NCBI RefSeq assembly: GCF_017939705.1
Contig: NZ_JAGKSQ010000001.1
Location: 186,001 to 250,000, forward strand
DNA length: 64,000 bases
Reading direction: 5' to 3'
Origin: Halalkalibacter suaedae
Lineage (GTDB): Bacteria; Bacillota; Bacilli; Bacillales; Bacillaceae_D
Shown here: positions 50,374 through 59,181 of the stretch, piece by piece
How the letters are laid out: each line of letters begins with the position of its first letter
Numbering within the stretch: position 1 is the stretch's first letter
Notes under the pieces: model-generated
The model's input: the letters and a program-made list of their open reading frames with translations, nothing else
Database searches by the model: none
Told to the model about the DNA's origin: nothing
Translations under genes and position numbers: made by a program

Positions 50374-50711
50374 TAATAATAAAAATAGCAGCTGTTGCCC
50401 AAACAAGGGAATGGTGTACTAAATATGTGGTCCTGTCTTATCGATTTCTTTATATGCCTTCCTATTTTGTGTGGATTCACTTTCCTTTATTGTATTTTAA
50501 AATAAATTTTGAAACATAACGTCTGAACCTCATTCCGGTATAGCCCTTTTCAACTTTATATTTTATCGATATTGTGACCTTTGAGGGAACCAGGATCCAC
50601 TTAATCCTGTTTGTTACAGCTTTTCATTCTTTTAGGGGAATGAGGATCCATTCATTTTTATTATTCGGACTAACAACAAAAGGAAACCAATTCTCATTTC
50701 ACTTCATACAA
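50374..50711. other. Gene-free stretch between two repeat elements
   Basis: A/T-rich sequence with no ORF that looks coding. The only open frame crosses into repeat B and has no ribosome binding site. No RNA gene or promoter was recognised. Confidence 0.5.
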
Positions 50712-50839
50712 AGCGGACGGGATGGGAGGGCCGACTCCTGCAGGATGAGACGGGCAGGTGGAAATCCACCGGCATAGCCGGTTAGTTCCACGCCCTCCTG
50801 CGGAAAGCGTGCCCCCCATCCCGGTAGCGGGATCGAAGC
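50712..50839 (-). repeat. Dispersed structured repeat, copy B (complete)
   Basis: About 128 bases, the reverse complement of the same family as copy A at 26956–27081. The shared blocks include CGCTACCGGGATGGGG, GTGGAACTAACCGGC, GCCGGTGGATTTCCA, CCTGCAGGAGTCGGCCC and CCCATCCCGTCCGC. Differences cluster in the loops. Confidence 0.85.
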
Positions 50840-50870
50840 GTCTTATTATGACTCTAGACTAATCTCACTT

Positions 50871-50918
50871 ACAAAAAAAACTTGTCGACGGCCTCTTATA
50901 GAGAATTTGTCGACAAGC
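50871..50918 (-). terminator. Intrinsic terminator of the M42 peptidase gene
   Basis: CTTGTCGAC/GTCGACAAG stem with an inner CTCTTATAGAG hairpin, followed by eight T on the minus strand. Confidence 0.9.
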
Positions 50919-50943
50919 TTCCTATATCCTATTTAAACTTAAA

Positions 50944-52020
50944 TCAATCAAACGTAATTTTCGCTACAGTGTCTTTATCAAGCTTCTTAATGACTTCAAC
51001 AATCAACTTCACTGCATTTTCATAGTCATCACGGTGAAGCATCGCTGCATGGGTATGAATATAGCGTGTTGCAATCGTAATCGAAAGAGCAGGTACTCCA
51101 TTTGCAGTTAAATGAATTGCACCAGAATCTGTTCCTCCACCAGCCATTGAATCAAACTGATATGGAATATTATTTTCATCAGCAGTGTCTGTTACAAAAT
51201 CACGCAGTCCTTTATGTGAGACCATTGATGAGTCATAAAGAACGATTTGTGGACCTTCACCCATTTTGGCTAATGCTTCTTTCTCTGTCACTCCAGGAGT
51301 GTCACCAGCAATACCCACATCAACACCAAAGCCAATATCTGGTTGGATTAAATGAGCAGATGTACGAGCCCCGCGAAGACCTATCTCCTCTTGCACGGTT
51401 CCTACACCATACACCGTATTTGGATGCTCTACTCCTTTAAGCTCTCGTAACACATCAATTGCGATAGCACAACCAATTCTGTTATCCCATGCTTTTGCCA
51501 TTAAGTATTTCTCATTCTTCATGACAGTAAATTCACAAACAGGTACAACTGAATCTCCTGGGCGTACGCCGAATTCAATCGCTTCTTCCTTACTTGATGC
51601 ACCGATATCAATAAACATATCCTTTTTATCTGTCGGCTTTTTACGTGCTTCTGGAGTTAAAATATGCGGAGGCTTTGAGCCAACAACCCCAGGAATATTA
51701 CCGTTTTTCGTCATAATCGTTACACGTTGTGCGAGCATAACTTGCTCCCACCAACCACCAACGGTCTGGAAGCGTAGGAAACCTTTATCATCGATGCTCG
51801 TTACCATGAAACCAATTTCATCTAAATGGCCAGCAATCATGATTTTTGGACCATCGGCTTTTCCAACCTTTTTTGCAACTAAACTACCAAGACCATCTGT
51901 CGTTACCTCATCAGCAAATGGAGTAATGTATTTAGCCATGACCTCACGTACTTCGCGTTCATTCCCTGGAATACCATTAGCATCTGTCAAATCTTTAAGC
52001 ATTTGTAAACGTTCATCCAT
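50944..52020 (-). CDS. ysdC: M42-family glutamyl/leucyl aminopeptidase (YsdC)
   Basis: Cytosolic dinuclear metallo-aminopeptidase that forms large tetrahedral assemblies in its family. Metal and catalytic residues are in [14 protein letters not shown] (about 61–74), [14 protein letters not shown] (about 178), [11 protein letters not shown] (about 210), [12 protein letters not shown] (about 231) and the C-terminal HTHAAMLH (about 325). 358 residues, full length. It is a single gene with its own terminator, in the same place as B. subtilis ysdC. Confidence 0.95.
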   Translation of the reverse strand: MDERLQMLKDLTDANGIPGNEREVREVMAKYITPFADEVTTDGLGSLVAKKVGKADGPKIMIAGHLDEIGFMVTSIDDKGFLRFQTVGGWWEQVMLAQRVTIMTKNGNIPGVVGSKPPHILTPEARKKPTDKKDMFIDIGASSKEEAIEFGVRPGDSVVPVCEFTVMKNEKYLMAKAWDNRIGCAIAIDVLRELKGVEHPNTVYGVGTVQEEIGLRGARTSAHLIQPDIGFGVDVGIAGDTPGVTEKEALAKMGEGPQIVLYDSSMVSHKGLRDFVTDTADENNIPYQFDSMAGGGTDSGAIHLTANGVPALSITIATRYIHTHAAMLHRDDYENAVKLIVEVIKKLDKDTVAKITFD

Positions 52021-52081
52021 TATGTATCGCTCCCTTTCATTCTACTTCTACAGTATACCGAAAACTATTTCGCTACTCAAA

Positions 52082-52570
52082 CTAATATCCTTCATCCTGA
52101 CGCTGATGATTAACTTTATTCTTCTCCAAATAAGCTGCTTCTATTTCAGTAATCGTGAAATCCAATTGATCTCCTAATGATAGAAATGCAGTGAATAATT
52201 TTTGAAAGGCATCCTTCGTTTGAAATTGCTCCAATTCATGAGCACAGTTGAACACATACAAAAATTGTTCCGTTGTTGTTCTAGGTGCATCATTGCTATA
52301 ATCTAACGTAACATTTGTATGTCCTAAGGCTAGGCCAAGTGTAAGGACGAAATGAAGACCATCAACGTATTCCTCTAGAATAATTTCCTTTTCGGAGCCT
52401 GCTTTTTTGCTCCAATATTTGAAACATCTTGTTTCATTGGCAAGTTCACCTAACTCGACAAAGAAGGCAAGCATTTTTTCTGCAAATAAAGATTTTCCTT
52501 GAAGTTTGTGCTCGTCAATAATTCGATCATTAAGCTCCTGCTGAATATGGAACATTGCTTGTACATCCAT
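52082..52570 (-). CDS. Dimeric all-alpha dUTP diphosphatase (dUTPase_2/MazG-like)
   Basis: Hydrolyses dUTP (and dUDP) to dUMP, keeping uracil out of DNA. It is the all-alpha type, unrelated to trimeric Dut. The metal-binding motifs are FFVELGELANETRCFKYWS (about 38–56) and the second acidic helix ILEEYVDGLHFVLTLGLALG (about 64–83). The ATG at 52570 has GAGGAGG upstream; the seven codons before it overlap that site. 162 residues. Substrate is assigned by family only. Confidence 0.85.
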   Translation of the reverse strand: MDVQAMFHIQQELNDRIIDEHKLQGKSLFAEKMLAFFVELGELANETRCFKYWSKKAGSEKEIILEEYVDGLHFVLTLGLALGHTNVTLDYSNDAPRTTTEQFLYVFNCAHELEQFQTKDAFQKLFTAFLSLGDQLDFTITEIEAAYLEKNKVNHQRQDEGY

Positions 52571-52643
52571 GTCATTACCTCCTCTCTTCAAAAAAAATAA
52601 CTATTTTTTTAAATAAAAATGCAACCACAAGTATTCTTCATAC

Positions 52644-52657
52644 GTATTGTACAATAC
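52644..52657. repeat. Perfect 14-bp palindrome between divergent dUTPase and ysdB genes
   Basis: GTATTGTACAATAC at 52644–52657 is a perfect dyad, 74 bases upstream of the dUTPase start and 68 upstream of ysdB. It may be an operator. A TACAAT within it could be a -10, but no matching -35 was found. Confidence 0.45.
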
Positions 52658-52724
52658 AAGTCTCTTTGCTTTCATCTTTTCTTTGTGTAAACTAAAATGT
52701 AACACCTCATAAGGAGGACTGTCT

Positions 52725-53108
52725 ATGATTTATGTATTTAGAATCTTAATTCTTATTGCCTTGCTCATTCTAACGTATAGTGCCTTTAAATACCTATTTC
52801 ACCCACGCCGAAAACTTGAACAGGCTCACGAAAAAAAACAATACTTTTTCTATGATGATGATAAGGATGTCCGAAAAAATTTCTTACTCACGTATAAAGG
52901 TGTAATGTTCGAGGGCGAAAAGTATTTAGGAACAACAAATGATTCGTTTGATATTGTGACGGTCTACATTTGGGTCAAACACCCAGAGAAATTAGCTGGC
53001 CTAACTAAAGAGGATTTCACATTTATTACTGACGATGTCCAGGTTCGATACCCAAGTACAAAAGTCGAATGGAAAAGTCCAATTAAAGAATTTCTTAAAA
53101 AAAACTAG
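52725..53108 (+). CDS. ysdB: YsdB-family membrane-anchored protein
   Basis: One N-terminal span (FRILILIALLILTYSAFKYL, residues 5–24) and a soluble domain with KNFLLTYKGVMFEGEKYLGTT (about 51–71) and YPSTKVEWKSPIKEFL at the end. These agree closely with what I recall of B. subtilis YsdB, a member of the sigma-W regulon. I found no clear sigma-W promoter here. 127 residues, AAGGAGG site upstream, strong terminator after it. Function is not known. Confidence 0.88.
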   Translation: MIYVFRILILIALLILTYSAFKYLFHPRRKLEQAHEKKQYFFYDDDKDVRKNFLLTYKGVMFEGEKYLGTTNDSFDIVTVYIWVKHPEKLAGLTKEDFTFITDDVQVRYPSTKVEWKSPIKEFLKKN

Positions 53109-53137
53109 AAGATCATCGACTCACGTGATCTTCTAGT
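53104..53137 (+). terminator. Intrinsic terminator of ysdB
   Basis: ACTAGAAGATCA pairs with TGATCTTCTAGT and eight T follow. It includes the ysdB stop codon and its 3' T run overlaps the end of the convergent gene. Confidence 0.92.
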
Positions 53138-53705
53138 CTTTTTTTTGAAAAAATGCCTCCCACTCAATCGTTGTTCGCTTCTTTCTTAACCCGAAAAATA
53201 ACAACACTAAAAACAAAGCAAAAAACACCGTACCTTGTAGAGGTAACTCATGGATCATGCCACCAAATGCTGTGTAAATAATCGCTGGAGGGATGCTAAG
53301 AATGATCGACTTCTTTGAATATTGTCTAAAGGATTTCGTCGTTTCAATTACATACAAAGAAACTAGATGAAAATGCACCAACGGCATCACGCGCATGACC
53401 ATTAATTGAGCTAGATTTAATCTAGTTGTATCCTTTACAAATTTATGTTGCAATCGGCTTAATTTCTTTCTAAACCGAGGAAACAGATAAATGATGTAAT
53501 AAAACACCATACTTACTAGGGACAATCCAATTATTGAATAAAGAGAACCATAAAAGATACCGAATATATAGCCACCAACTAAACAAACAAGCAAAACAGG
53601 AATAAATAAAACTTGTCTTACTACATGAAGCATAATGAAAAAAAGGGGAGCCAGCCACCCTGATTGTTCAATGAAGTACTGTGAGCGTTCAAGATACTCT
53701 TGCAT
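53133..53705 (-). CDS. TVP38/TMEM64 (VTT/DedA-like) membrane protein
   Basis: A 190-residue polytopic protein with a VTT domain: the re-entrant GGYIFGIFYGSLYSIIGLSLVSMVFYYIIYLF (about 44–75) and the downstream RVMPLVHFHLVSLYVIETTKSFRQYS (about 104–129) correspond to the DedA/VTT core. In related families members move phospholipids or polyprenyl carriers across the membrane; the substrate here is unknown. GGAGG lies nine bases before the ATG. It overlaps a possible small upstream ORF. Confidence 0.85.
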   Translation of the reverse strand: MQEYLERSQYFIEQSGWLAPLFFIMLHVVRQVLFIPVLLVCLVGGYIFGIFYGSLYSIIGLSLVSMVFYYIIYLFPRFRKKLSRLQHKFVKDTTRLNLAQLMVMRVMPLVHFHLVSLYVIETTKSFRQYSKKSIILSIPPAIIYTAFGGMIHELPLQGTVFFALFLVLLFFGLRKKRTTIEWEAFFQKKD

Positions 53706-53886
53706 GTATTTTCGCCTCCACTCTATAACGAGGGCACTTGAAAAGGGATACTTCTTTACTTTTTTCAGCTGCCTTTAAGCATGAGAGGAACCATTTGCTT
53801 TGTCCAAAGCTCGTTTGTTTACGTTTTTCTAGTAGGAGAACAACGTATGGAACCATTTTCTCAAATCTGCTAAAGGCACTATTCAT
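53689..53886 (-). CDS. Possible 65-residue hypothetical protein
   Basis: Open frame from an ATG at 53886, three bases after GGAGG, to a TGA that overlaps the start of the VTT gene by 17 bases. Codon choice looks like that of the neighbours. The sequence (SAFSRFEKMVPYVVLLLEKR, then a basic polar end) resembles nothing I know. The short spacing to the ribosome binding site weakens the case. A 14-base direct repeat (CGCCTCCACTCTAT) lies at both ends of this stretch (53711–53724 and 53890–53903). Confidence 0.4.
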   Translation of the reverse strand: MNSAFSRFEKMVPYVVLLLEKRKQTSFGQSKWFLSCLKAAEKSKEVSLFKCPRYRVEAKIHARVS

Positions 53887-53902
53887 ACGCCTCCACTCTA
53901 TC

Positions 53903-54172
53903 CTATGCAGAAGTGGACAGGATGATGAAGGTTACGCTAATGATTTGGGCAATGATGATCATAGGTAGCCCTAATGAAAAACTTCTTTTCTTCGTTTTAT
54001 GACGAAAAAGGTTCATCCCAGTGAACACACCAATGCTTCCACCAATCAACGCAAAAAGAAATAATGTCCTTTCTGAAATGCGGTACTGGCCTTTTTTTGC
54101 ACGTTGTTTATCTATGCCCATTACACTAAATCCTATTACATTAATCAAAAGAACATACACATACCATGCCAC
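53903..54172 (-). CDS. ysdA: DUF1294 membrane protein YsdA
   Basis: An 89-residue protein with an N-terminal span, the DUF1294 core GIDKQRAKKGQYRISERTLFLFALIGGSIGVFTGMNLFRHKTKK (about 19–62), and a C-terminal span. It has the same length and place as ysdA of B. subtilis, right after rplT, but the rplT terminator separates them here. Function is unknown. Confidence 0.88.
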   Translation of the reverse strand: MAWYVYVLLINVIGFSVMGIDKQRAKKGQYRISERTLFLFALIGGSIGVFTGMNLFRHKTKKRSFSLGLPMIIIAQIISVTFIILSTSA

Positions 54173-54199
54173 AGCGATTCCCCCTAAAAATTATTTTTC

Positions 54200-54230
54200 A
54201 AAAAAAAAAGTACGACATGACGTCGTACTT
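54200..54230 (-). terminator. Intrinsic terminator of infC-rpmI-rplT
   Basis: AAGTACGAC/GTCGTACTT stem 17 bases after the rplT stop, followed by about ten T on the minus strand. Confidence 0.93.
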
Positions 54231-54246
54231 TCCTTTTATTTATCAA

Positions 54247-54606
54247 TTAAGCATTTAAGCTTGTTTTTGCTTTATCAGCAAGTTGAGCAAATGCTTGCTC
54301 ATCGTTGATTGCAAGATCAGCTAAGATCTTACGGTTAACATTGATTTCAGCAAGCTTTAAGCCATGCATGAAACGGCTATAAGAAAGACCATTCATACGA
54401 GCTGCTGCGTTGATACGTGTAATCCAAAGCTTACGGAAATCACGCTTTTTATTACGACGATCACGGTAAGCATAAAGTAATGACTTCATTACCTGACCTT
54501 GTGCTGACTTAAATAACGTATGTTTAGAACCGTAATACCCTTTTGCTAATTTTAAAACCTTCTTACGACGACGACGAGCGACATAACCGCCTTTTACTCT
54601 TGGCAT
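54247..54606 (-). CDS. rplT: 50S ribosomal protein L20
   Basis: Binds 23S rRNA early in assembly and represses its own operon by binding the mRNA leader. Signature [27 protein letters not shown] at the N-terminus and [23 protein letters not shown] near 48–70. 119 residues, normal. Confidence 0.98.
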   Translation of the reverse strand: MPRVKGGYVARRRRKKVLKLAKGYYGSKHTLFKSAQGQVMKSLLYAYRDRRNKKRDFRKLWITRINAAARMNGLSYSRFMHGLKLAEINVNRKILADLAINDEQAFAQLADKAKTSLNA

Positions 54607-54637
54607 CGAAGTTCCCTCCTTAATCCGAACAGATCAA

Positions 54638-54838
54638 TTATTTTTTGTACGTTAACATTGAACGAATACGCTTGAAATCACCAGAACTAACCATTCCAGC
54701 TTTACGTAACTTACGCTTTTGCTTTTGAGACTTGTTTCCGAATAAGTGACTAGTGAATGCGTGCGAACGCTTAAGCTTCCCAGATCCAGTCTTCTTAAAA
54801 CGCTTAGCAGCGCCACGGTGAGTTTTCATTTTTGGCAT
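54638..54838 (-). CDS. rpmI: 50S ribosomal protein L35
   Basis: A 66-residue basic protein with the typical [30 protein letters not shown] start. It lies between infC and rplT in the standard order. Confidence 0.98.
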   Translation of the reverse strand: MPKMKTHRGAAKRFKKTGSGKLKRSHAFTSHLFGNKSQKQKRKLRKAGMVSSGDFKRIRSMLTYKK

Positions 54839-54881
54839 AACTCAGGTCCTCCTTTAATCTTGTTCAAGCTATCAGCAGTAA

Positions 54882-55403
54882 TTACTTTTCAACTTTAGGA
54901 GCGAGCATTAAGAACATGCTTCGTCCTTCCATCTTAGGCATTGATTCAACTACTGCGATGTCTTCACACTCTTTTGCAAGACGCTCAAGTACTTTTCTTC
55001 CGATCTGAGAGTGAGTAATTGCACGTCCGCGGAAACGAATCGCTGCCTTTACCTTATCTCCCTTTTCAAGAAACTTACGAGCGTTACGAAGCTTCGTATT
55101 AAAGTCATTATCTTCAATTGTCGGGCTCAAACGAACCTCTTTAACATTGATGATCTTTTGCTTTTTACGAGTTTCCTTGTCTTTCTTTTGTTGCTCATAA
55201 CGGAATTTACCGTAGTCCATGATACGACACACGGGTGGTTTCGCAGTTGGGGATACACAAACTAAGTCAAGGTTGACATTTTGAGCCATTTCAAGTGCTT
55301 CTTGTTTTGGCGTAATCCCAATTTGATCTCCATTTGCTCCAATAAGACGAACTTCACGTGCACGAATCCCTTCATTGACCAACATATTGTCTTTACTAAT
55401 AAT
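54882..55403 (-). CDS. infC: Translation initiation factor IF-3 with an AUU start
   Basis: Controls start-site selection on the 30S subunit. N-terminal domain ([21 protein letters not shown]) and C-terminal domain ([41 protein letters not shown]) are complete. I place the start at the ATT at 55403, six bases after GGAGG, giving [12 protein letters not shown]. An ATG at 55385 is 24 bases from the site, too far. IF-3 genes commonly use ATT or similar rare starts, through which IF-3 limits its own translation. 173 residues. Confidence 0.95.
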   Translation of the reverse strand: MISKDNMLVNEGIRAREVRLIGANGDQIGITPKQEALEMAQNVNLDLVCVSPTAKPPVCRIMDYGKFRYEQQKKDKETRKKQKIINVKEVRLSPTIEDNDFNTKLRNARKFLEKGDKVKAAIRFRGRAITHSQIGRKVLERLAKECEDIAVVESMPKMEGRSMFLMLAPKVEK

Positions 55404-55607
55404 GAGCCACCTCCAAAGGATTTTAACAAACTAAAGCAACCTCGGTTTCCCGATGCCCTCTTTTAAACAAAAAATAAGTGTGGGCATACTACGCCCACAC
55501 TTGTTGTGTCATCTAAAATGAAACTCATCATACCTGTCAACAATCCGTCAATCAGGTGAGAAGCGGGCGCTTCTTCTTGCCTTGTTCGTAATATTCAATT
55601 GATTACT
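55404..55607 (-). ncRNA. Probable L20 leader with internal attenuator
   Basis: About 200 bases of leader separate the promoter from infC. Within it a 10-bp hairpin AAGTGTGGGC/GCCCACACTT (55476–55502) is followed by TATTTTTTG on the minus strand, a terminator before the gene. A second hairpin AGAAGC/GCTTCT lies near 55560–55575. B. subtilis infC-rpmI-rplT is known to be controlled by L20 through premature termination in such a leader; the L20-binding fold was not worked out here. Confidence 0.65.
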
Positions 55608-55612
55608 GATTA

Positions 55613-55641
55613 ACTTTATCATAATCGGTAGAAGGTGTCAA
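55613..55641 (-). promoter_or_regulatory. Sigma-A promoter of infC operon
   Basis: On the minus strand a perfect TTGACA (55636–55641), a 17-base spacer and TAAAGT (55613–55618). The -35 lies in the centre of an inverted repeat AGGTGT-TG-ACACCT. Confidence 0.7.
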
Positions 55642-55735
55642 CACCTGTTAGTTATCGACTATAATAGTGTACCTTCTCTATTGTAGAAAAGCAATATCTA
55701 TTTATTGGACCATTGAAAAGATACGTTATGGATCT

Positions 55736-55785
55736 TAGGGGAACCGTCATTGGCTTAAACTTGCTATGAGTTGATTTCCCCTAAC
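55736..55785. repeat. Hairpin between thrS and the infC promoter
   Basis: TTAGGGGAA and TTCCCCTAA arms with a loop of about 32 bases. It lies about 55 bases after the thrS stop, but no T run follows, so it does not look like a standard terminator. Confidence 0.5.
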
Positions 55786-55839
55786 AGGCGTACAACGTGT
55801 GAAGCCATTGTGACTACCTCGAATCTTTTAGCCCTGATT

Positions 55840-57771
55840 TTACTTTCTTACTTCAGTTTGCATTTGAGTAATGAAGTCAGCCAAAGCAACTGAGGCAGAG
55901 TCTTGTTCGCCATACTTACGGATATTAACAGCATCTGCTTCCATTTCTTTATCCCCGAGCACAAGCATATAAGGGATTTTTTGCATTTGTGCTTCACGAA
56001 TTTTATAACCGATTTTCTCATCTCTTTCGTCAATTTCAACGCGAGCACCGGCAGCTTGAAGTTGGTCTTTTACCTTATTTGCATAGTCTAAATGTACATC
56101 TGGTGATACTGGAATAATTTGCACTTGAACAGGTGCAAGCCAAGTTGGAAAGGCACCCTTATATTCTTCAAGTAAAAAGGCAACAAATCGCTCCATTGTT
56201 GAAACAACCCCACGGTGAACAACAACCGGACGATGATGCTGACCATCCTCACCAATATACGTTAAATCAAAGCGTTCTGGTAATAGGAAGTCTAATTGTA
56301 CAGTTGATAGTGTCTCATCTTTTCCTAAAGCTGTTTTGACTTGAACATCTAATTTAGGACCATAAAAAGCCGCTTCGCCTTCAGCTTCATAATATTCAAC
56401 ATCATCCAGCTCATTCATTGCATCCTTAAGCATGCCTTGAGCCTTCTCCCACATAGCATCATCATCAAAATACTTTTCCTTATCTTCTGGGTCACGATAA
56501 GATAAGCGGAACTTATAATTTTCAATACCAAAGTCCTTGTAGACTTCACGGATTAAATGAACCACTCTTAAAAATTCGTCCTTAATTTGATCTGGACGAC
56601 AGAAAATATGAGCATCGTTCAGCGTCATTCCACGTACACGCTGCAAACCAGATACCGCTCCTGACATCTCATAACGGTGCATCATGCCAAGTTCCGCGAT
56701 TCGGAGCGGTAATTGACGATAGCTTCTCATATCTTGCTTGTACACCATCATATGGTGTGGGCAGTTCATTGGGCGGAGCACGAACTCTTCATTGTCACGT
56801 TCCATGACAGGGAACATATCATCCTTATAGTGATCCCAATGTCCAGATGTTTTATAAAGCTCTGAACTACCTAGAATTGGTGTATACACATGTTGATAGC
56901 CAAGACGTTCTTCTTTATCAACAATATAGCGTTCAATGATACGACGCACAGTAGCACCCTTTGGTAACCAAAGTGGCAGTCCCATACCGACCTTTTGAGA
57001 TAAAGCAAAAATCCCAAGCTCTTTTCCTAATTTACGGTGATCACGTTCTTTCGCTTCTTCTAGCAAACGAAGATGTTCCTGTAAATCCTCCTTGCTAAAG
57101 AAGGCCGTTCCGTAAATTCGTTGAAGCATTTTGTTTTTACTGTCACCTCTCCAGTAAGCACCAGCAAGACTAAGTAGTTTAAATTCTTTAATTTTATTTG
57201 TTGATGGAATATGGACCCCACGACATAGGTCAAAGAATTCACCTTGCTCATAGATCGTAAGCATTTCGCCCTCTGGTATCGCATCAATTAATTCTAGCTT
57301 GTATTCATCACCAATTTCTTGATAACGTTTGATCGCTTCTTCTCTTGTTACTTCAACTCGATTAAATTCAAGATTCTCTGAGACAATCTTCTTCATTTCC
57401 TTTTCAATCTTCAGCAAATCTTCTGGTGTGAGTGATTCAGGTGTATCAATGTCATAGTAAAAGCCACCCTCAATAACAGGACCTACACCAAGTTTCACAT
57501 CCTTAAATAAACGTTTAATTGCTTGTGCCATAACATGTGCCGTACTGTGTCTAACGATTTCCAATGCTTCCTCTGATGCTTGTGTGACAATAGCAATTTC
57601 TCCATCTTCATTAATTGGAGTTCGTAAATCAATCAATGTATTATTAAATTTCCCCGCAATTGCCTTCTTTTTTAAGCCTGGGCTAATTGAAGCTGCAATC
57701 TCTTCTGTTGTTGTTCCTTGAGGGAACTCTTTCACTGCTCCATCAGGGAATGTAATCTTCACATCTGCCAT
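55840..57771 (-). CDS. thrS: Threonyl-tRNA synthetase
   Basis: Class II synthetase with, in order, a TGS domain ([21 protein letters not shown]), the editing domain with [15 protein letters not shown] (about 75–89), the catalytic core with the zinc-ligand Cys in RPMNCPHHM (about 337) and motif 2 [18 protein letters not shown], and a C-terminal anticodon domain. The ATG at 57771 has AAGGAG nine bases upstream; the extension to 57804 begins in the leader terminator. 643 residues, normal. Confidence 0.97.
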   Translation of the reverse strand: MADVKITFPDGAVKEFPQGTTTEEIAASISPGLKKKAIAGKFNNTLIDLRTPINEDGEIAIVTQASEEALEIVRHSTAHVMAQAIKRLFKDVKLGVGPVIEGGFYYDIDTPESLTPEDLLKIEKEMKKIVSENLEFNRVEVTREEAIKRYQEIGDEYKLELIDAIPEGEMLTIYEQGEFFDLCRGVHIPSTNKIKEFKLLSLAGAYWRGDSKNKMLQRIYGTAFFSKEDLQEHLRLLEEAKERDHRKLGKELGIFALSQKVGMGLPLWLPKGATVRRIIERYIVDKEERLGYQHVYTPILGSSELYKTSGHWDHYKDDMFPVMERDNEEFVLRPMNCPHHMMVYKQDMRSYRQLPLRIAELGMMHRYEMSGAVSGLQRVRGMTLNDAHIFCRPDQIKDEFLRVVHLIREVYKDFGIENYKFRLSYRDPEDKEKYFDDDAMWEKAQGMLKDAMNELDDVEYYEAEGEAAFYGPKLDVQVKTALGKDETLSTVQLDFLLPERFDLTYIGEDGQHHRPVVVHRGVVSTMERFVAFLLEEYKGAFPTWLAPVQVQIIPVSPDVHLDYANKVKDQLQAAGARVEIDERDEKIGYKIREAQMQKIPYMLVLGDKEMEADAVNIRKYGEQDSASVALADFITQMQTEVRK

Positions 57772-57803
57772 ACTTGTCCACTCCTTAGTACTAATTTTTT
57801 TCA

Positions 57804-58066
57804 TAAAAAAACACCCATCCCTCCATATAGAAGGGACGAGTGTGGTTTCGTGGTTCCACCCTTGTTCCCACTGCAGTGCAGTGGCTCAATACAATAACGG
57901 CTGCATGCCGGCATTAGTTAATCCATCCTAGGATGTTTCCCCAATGCTGCTCTGAGGTGGTAAGTCCGTTGTCCTGTTAAGAGGCTCTCACCATTTGCCT
58001 CTCTCTCTGAAAACATTCGATCCGTCTCGTGTCCTCGTCATCACTCTTGATCATTTAATTCTGCTA
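57804..58066 (-). ncRNA. Threonine T-box leader upstream of thrS
   Basis: T-box core AAGGGTGGAACCACG (57849–57863, minus strand), terminator with arms ACACTCGTCCCT/AGGGATGGGTGT (57811–57843) and a T run, AGAGAGAGAGG in stem I, and specifier ACC at 57959–57961. ACC is a threonine codon and agrees with thrS. Confidence 0.95.
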
Positions 58067-58072
58067 TGTAGT

Positions 58073-58101
58073 ATTATAGGGAGCACGAGATAGAAAATCA
58101 A
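58073..58101 (-). promoter_or_regulatory. Sigma-A promoter of the thrS T-box
   Basis: On the minus strand TTGATT (58096–58101), a 17-base spacer and a perfect TATAAT (58073–58078). Confidence 0.8.
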
Positions 58102-58118
58102 GTAACAATCGACATTTT

Positions 58119-58979
58119 TTATTGCCATTCTTTTTCATATAGCTTTAATGGATAGAGCTTCAAGCGTTCTTGAAAAATAGATTGGATCGAAAGAACGACA
58201 CCATGATCCGGATCATCTGTAAAGACATGAACAACTCCCGGTGCCATACTTACAAGAGGACTAATTACCATATCATCTACTTCAACCTCTTGTTCAAATA
58301 TAAGATCATCTTGCAAATAAAAGAGAATCTCTTCTCTCGTTAGCTTACGGAAATGCTCATCATAGAACGTAAAGTTTTCATTATGAACAATATACAAGAC
58401 ATCAATCTTGGCACGGTTCATCTGAACATGTTGACGAAACTCTTCAATCATATTCTGATATTCCTGCTCAAGCATGTACTCATCAATTGCCATTTCAACA
58501 CAATCAATCAGAATTTCCCCATAATCACGAAGTCGAAAGGTTAAAAATGGTTCATAGTAAAAGGTTGTTTCCTCTTCTAAGTGTTTTGCAAACGCATCAT
58601 AGATATAGGCTCTACGATTAAAAAAAGGTTTCATTTGAGGGAGATCCTCTCGATCACCTTCGAGTATTGAGGTTGCCATCGCAAGAATTTGCTTTTGCTC
58701 TTCTACATCCTTAAAGTAAAACATTGTTTCAATAATGTCCAGGAGCCATTCCTCTTCTTTCGTACTAATTACATAATCGGTCAATACCGATGCGAGTAGA
58801 GGATGAAACGAATCATAAAAGTTAATCTCGTTATGTTCATAGTTGAGTAGAATCGTATCGTCCCCTTCTGCTTTTACAGCACCACCTAGACCATAATTTG
58901 CGTATTTACAAATATACGCTTGCAGTTGTTCTAATAATTGCTTGCAATCATGTTCTTGTTCAAAATGGATTGCTATCAA
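58119..58979 (-). CDS. ytxC: Sporulation-associated protein YtxC
   Basis: A 286-residue acidic, mostly helical protein without a membrane span. It is rich in aromatic and charged residues (FYYEPFLTFRLRDYGEILIDCVEMAIDEYMLEQEYQNMIEEF). Length and place, between thrS and the dnaI region, agree with B. subtilis ytxC, which is described as a putative sporulation protein. No catalytic motif is visible and its biochemical role is unknown. Confidence 0.85.
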   Translation of the reverse strand: MIAIHFEQEHDCKQLLEQLQAYICKYANYGLGGAVKAEGDDTILLNYEHNEINFYDSFHPLLASVLTDYVISTKEEEWLLDIIETMFYFKDVEEQKQILAMATSILEGDREDLPQMKPFFNRRAYIYDAFAKHLEEETTFYYEPFLTFRLRDYGEILIDCVEMAIDEYMLEQEYQNMIEEFRQHVQMNRAKIDVLYIVHNENFTFYDEHFRKLTREEILFYLQDDLIFEQEVEVDDMVISPLVSMAPGVVHVFTDDPDHGVVLSIQSIFQERLKLYPLKLYEKEWQ

Positions 58980-59147
58980 CGCTTACTCCCCCTTACATAT
59001 AACGAACACCCTTCTTCGTTTTACTTCTCGTCCATACTCAGACAGGCTCTACTTTCATCCTATGTAGATGTTTTAAAAAAATGATTATTATTTCTTCGTT
59101 TTGCCACGAATAAATAACTAATACAATCAAAGCTTTCAAACAATCAG

Positions 59148-59177
59148 AAAAAACGCCCTGGCCAGTGGCCAGAGCGT
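59148..59177 (-). terminator. Intrinsic terminator of mqnC
   Basis: ACGCCCTGGCCA/TGGCCAGAGCGT stem directly after the mqnC stop, followed by six T on the minus strand. Confidence 0.9.
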
Positions 59178-59181
59178 CCTA

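Noticed and set aside
50574-50777. 67-codon open frame on the plus strand
   Set aside because: Crosses into dispersed repeat B, has no ribosome binding site, and its C-terminal codons are made of the repeat.
52660-52720. Sigma-W promoter for ysdB
   Set aside because: No TGAAAC plus CGTA pair at suitable spacing could be found, although the B. subtilis homologue belongs to that regulon.
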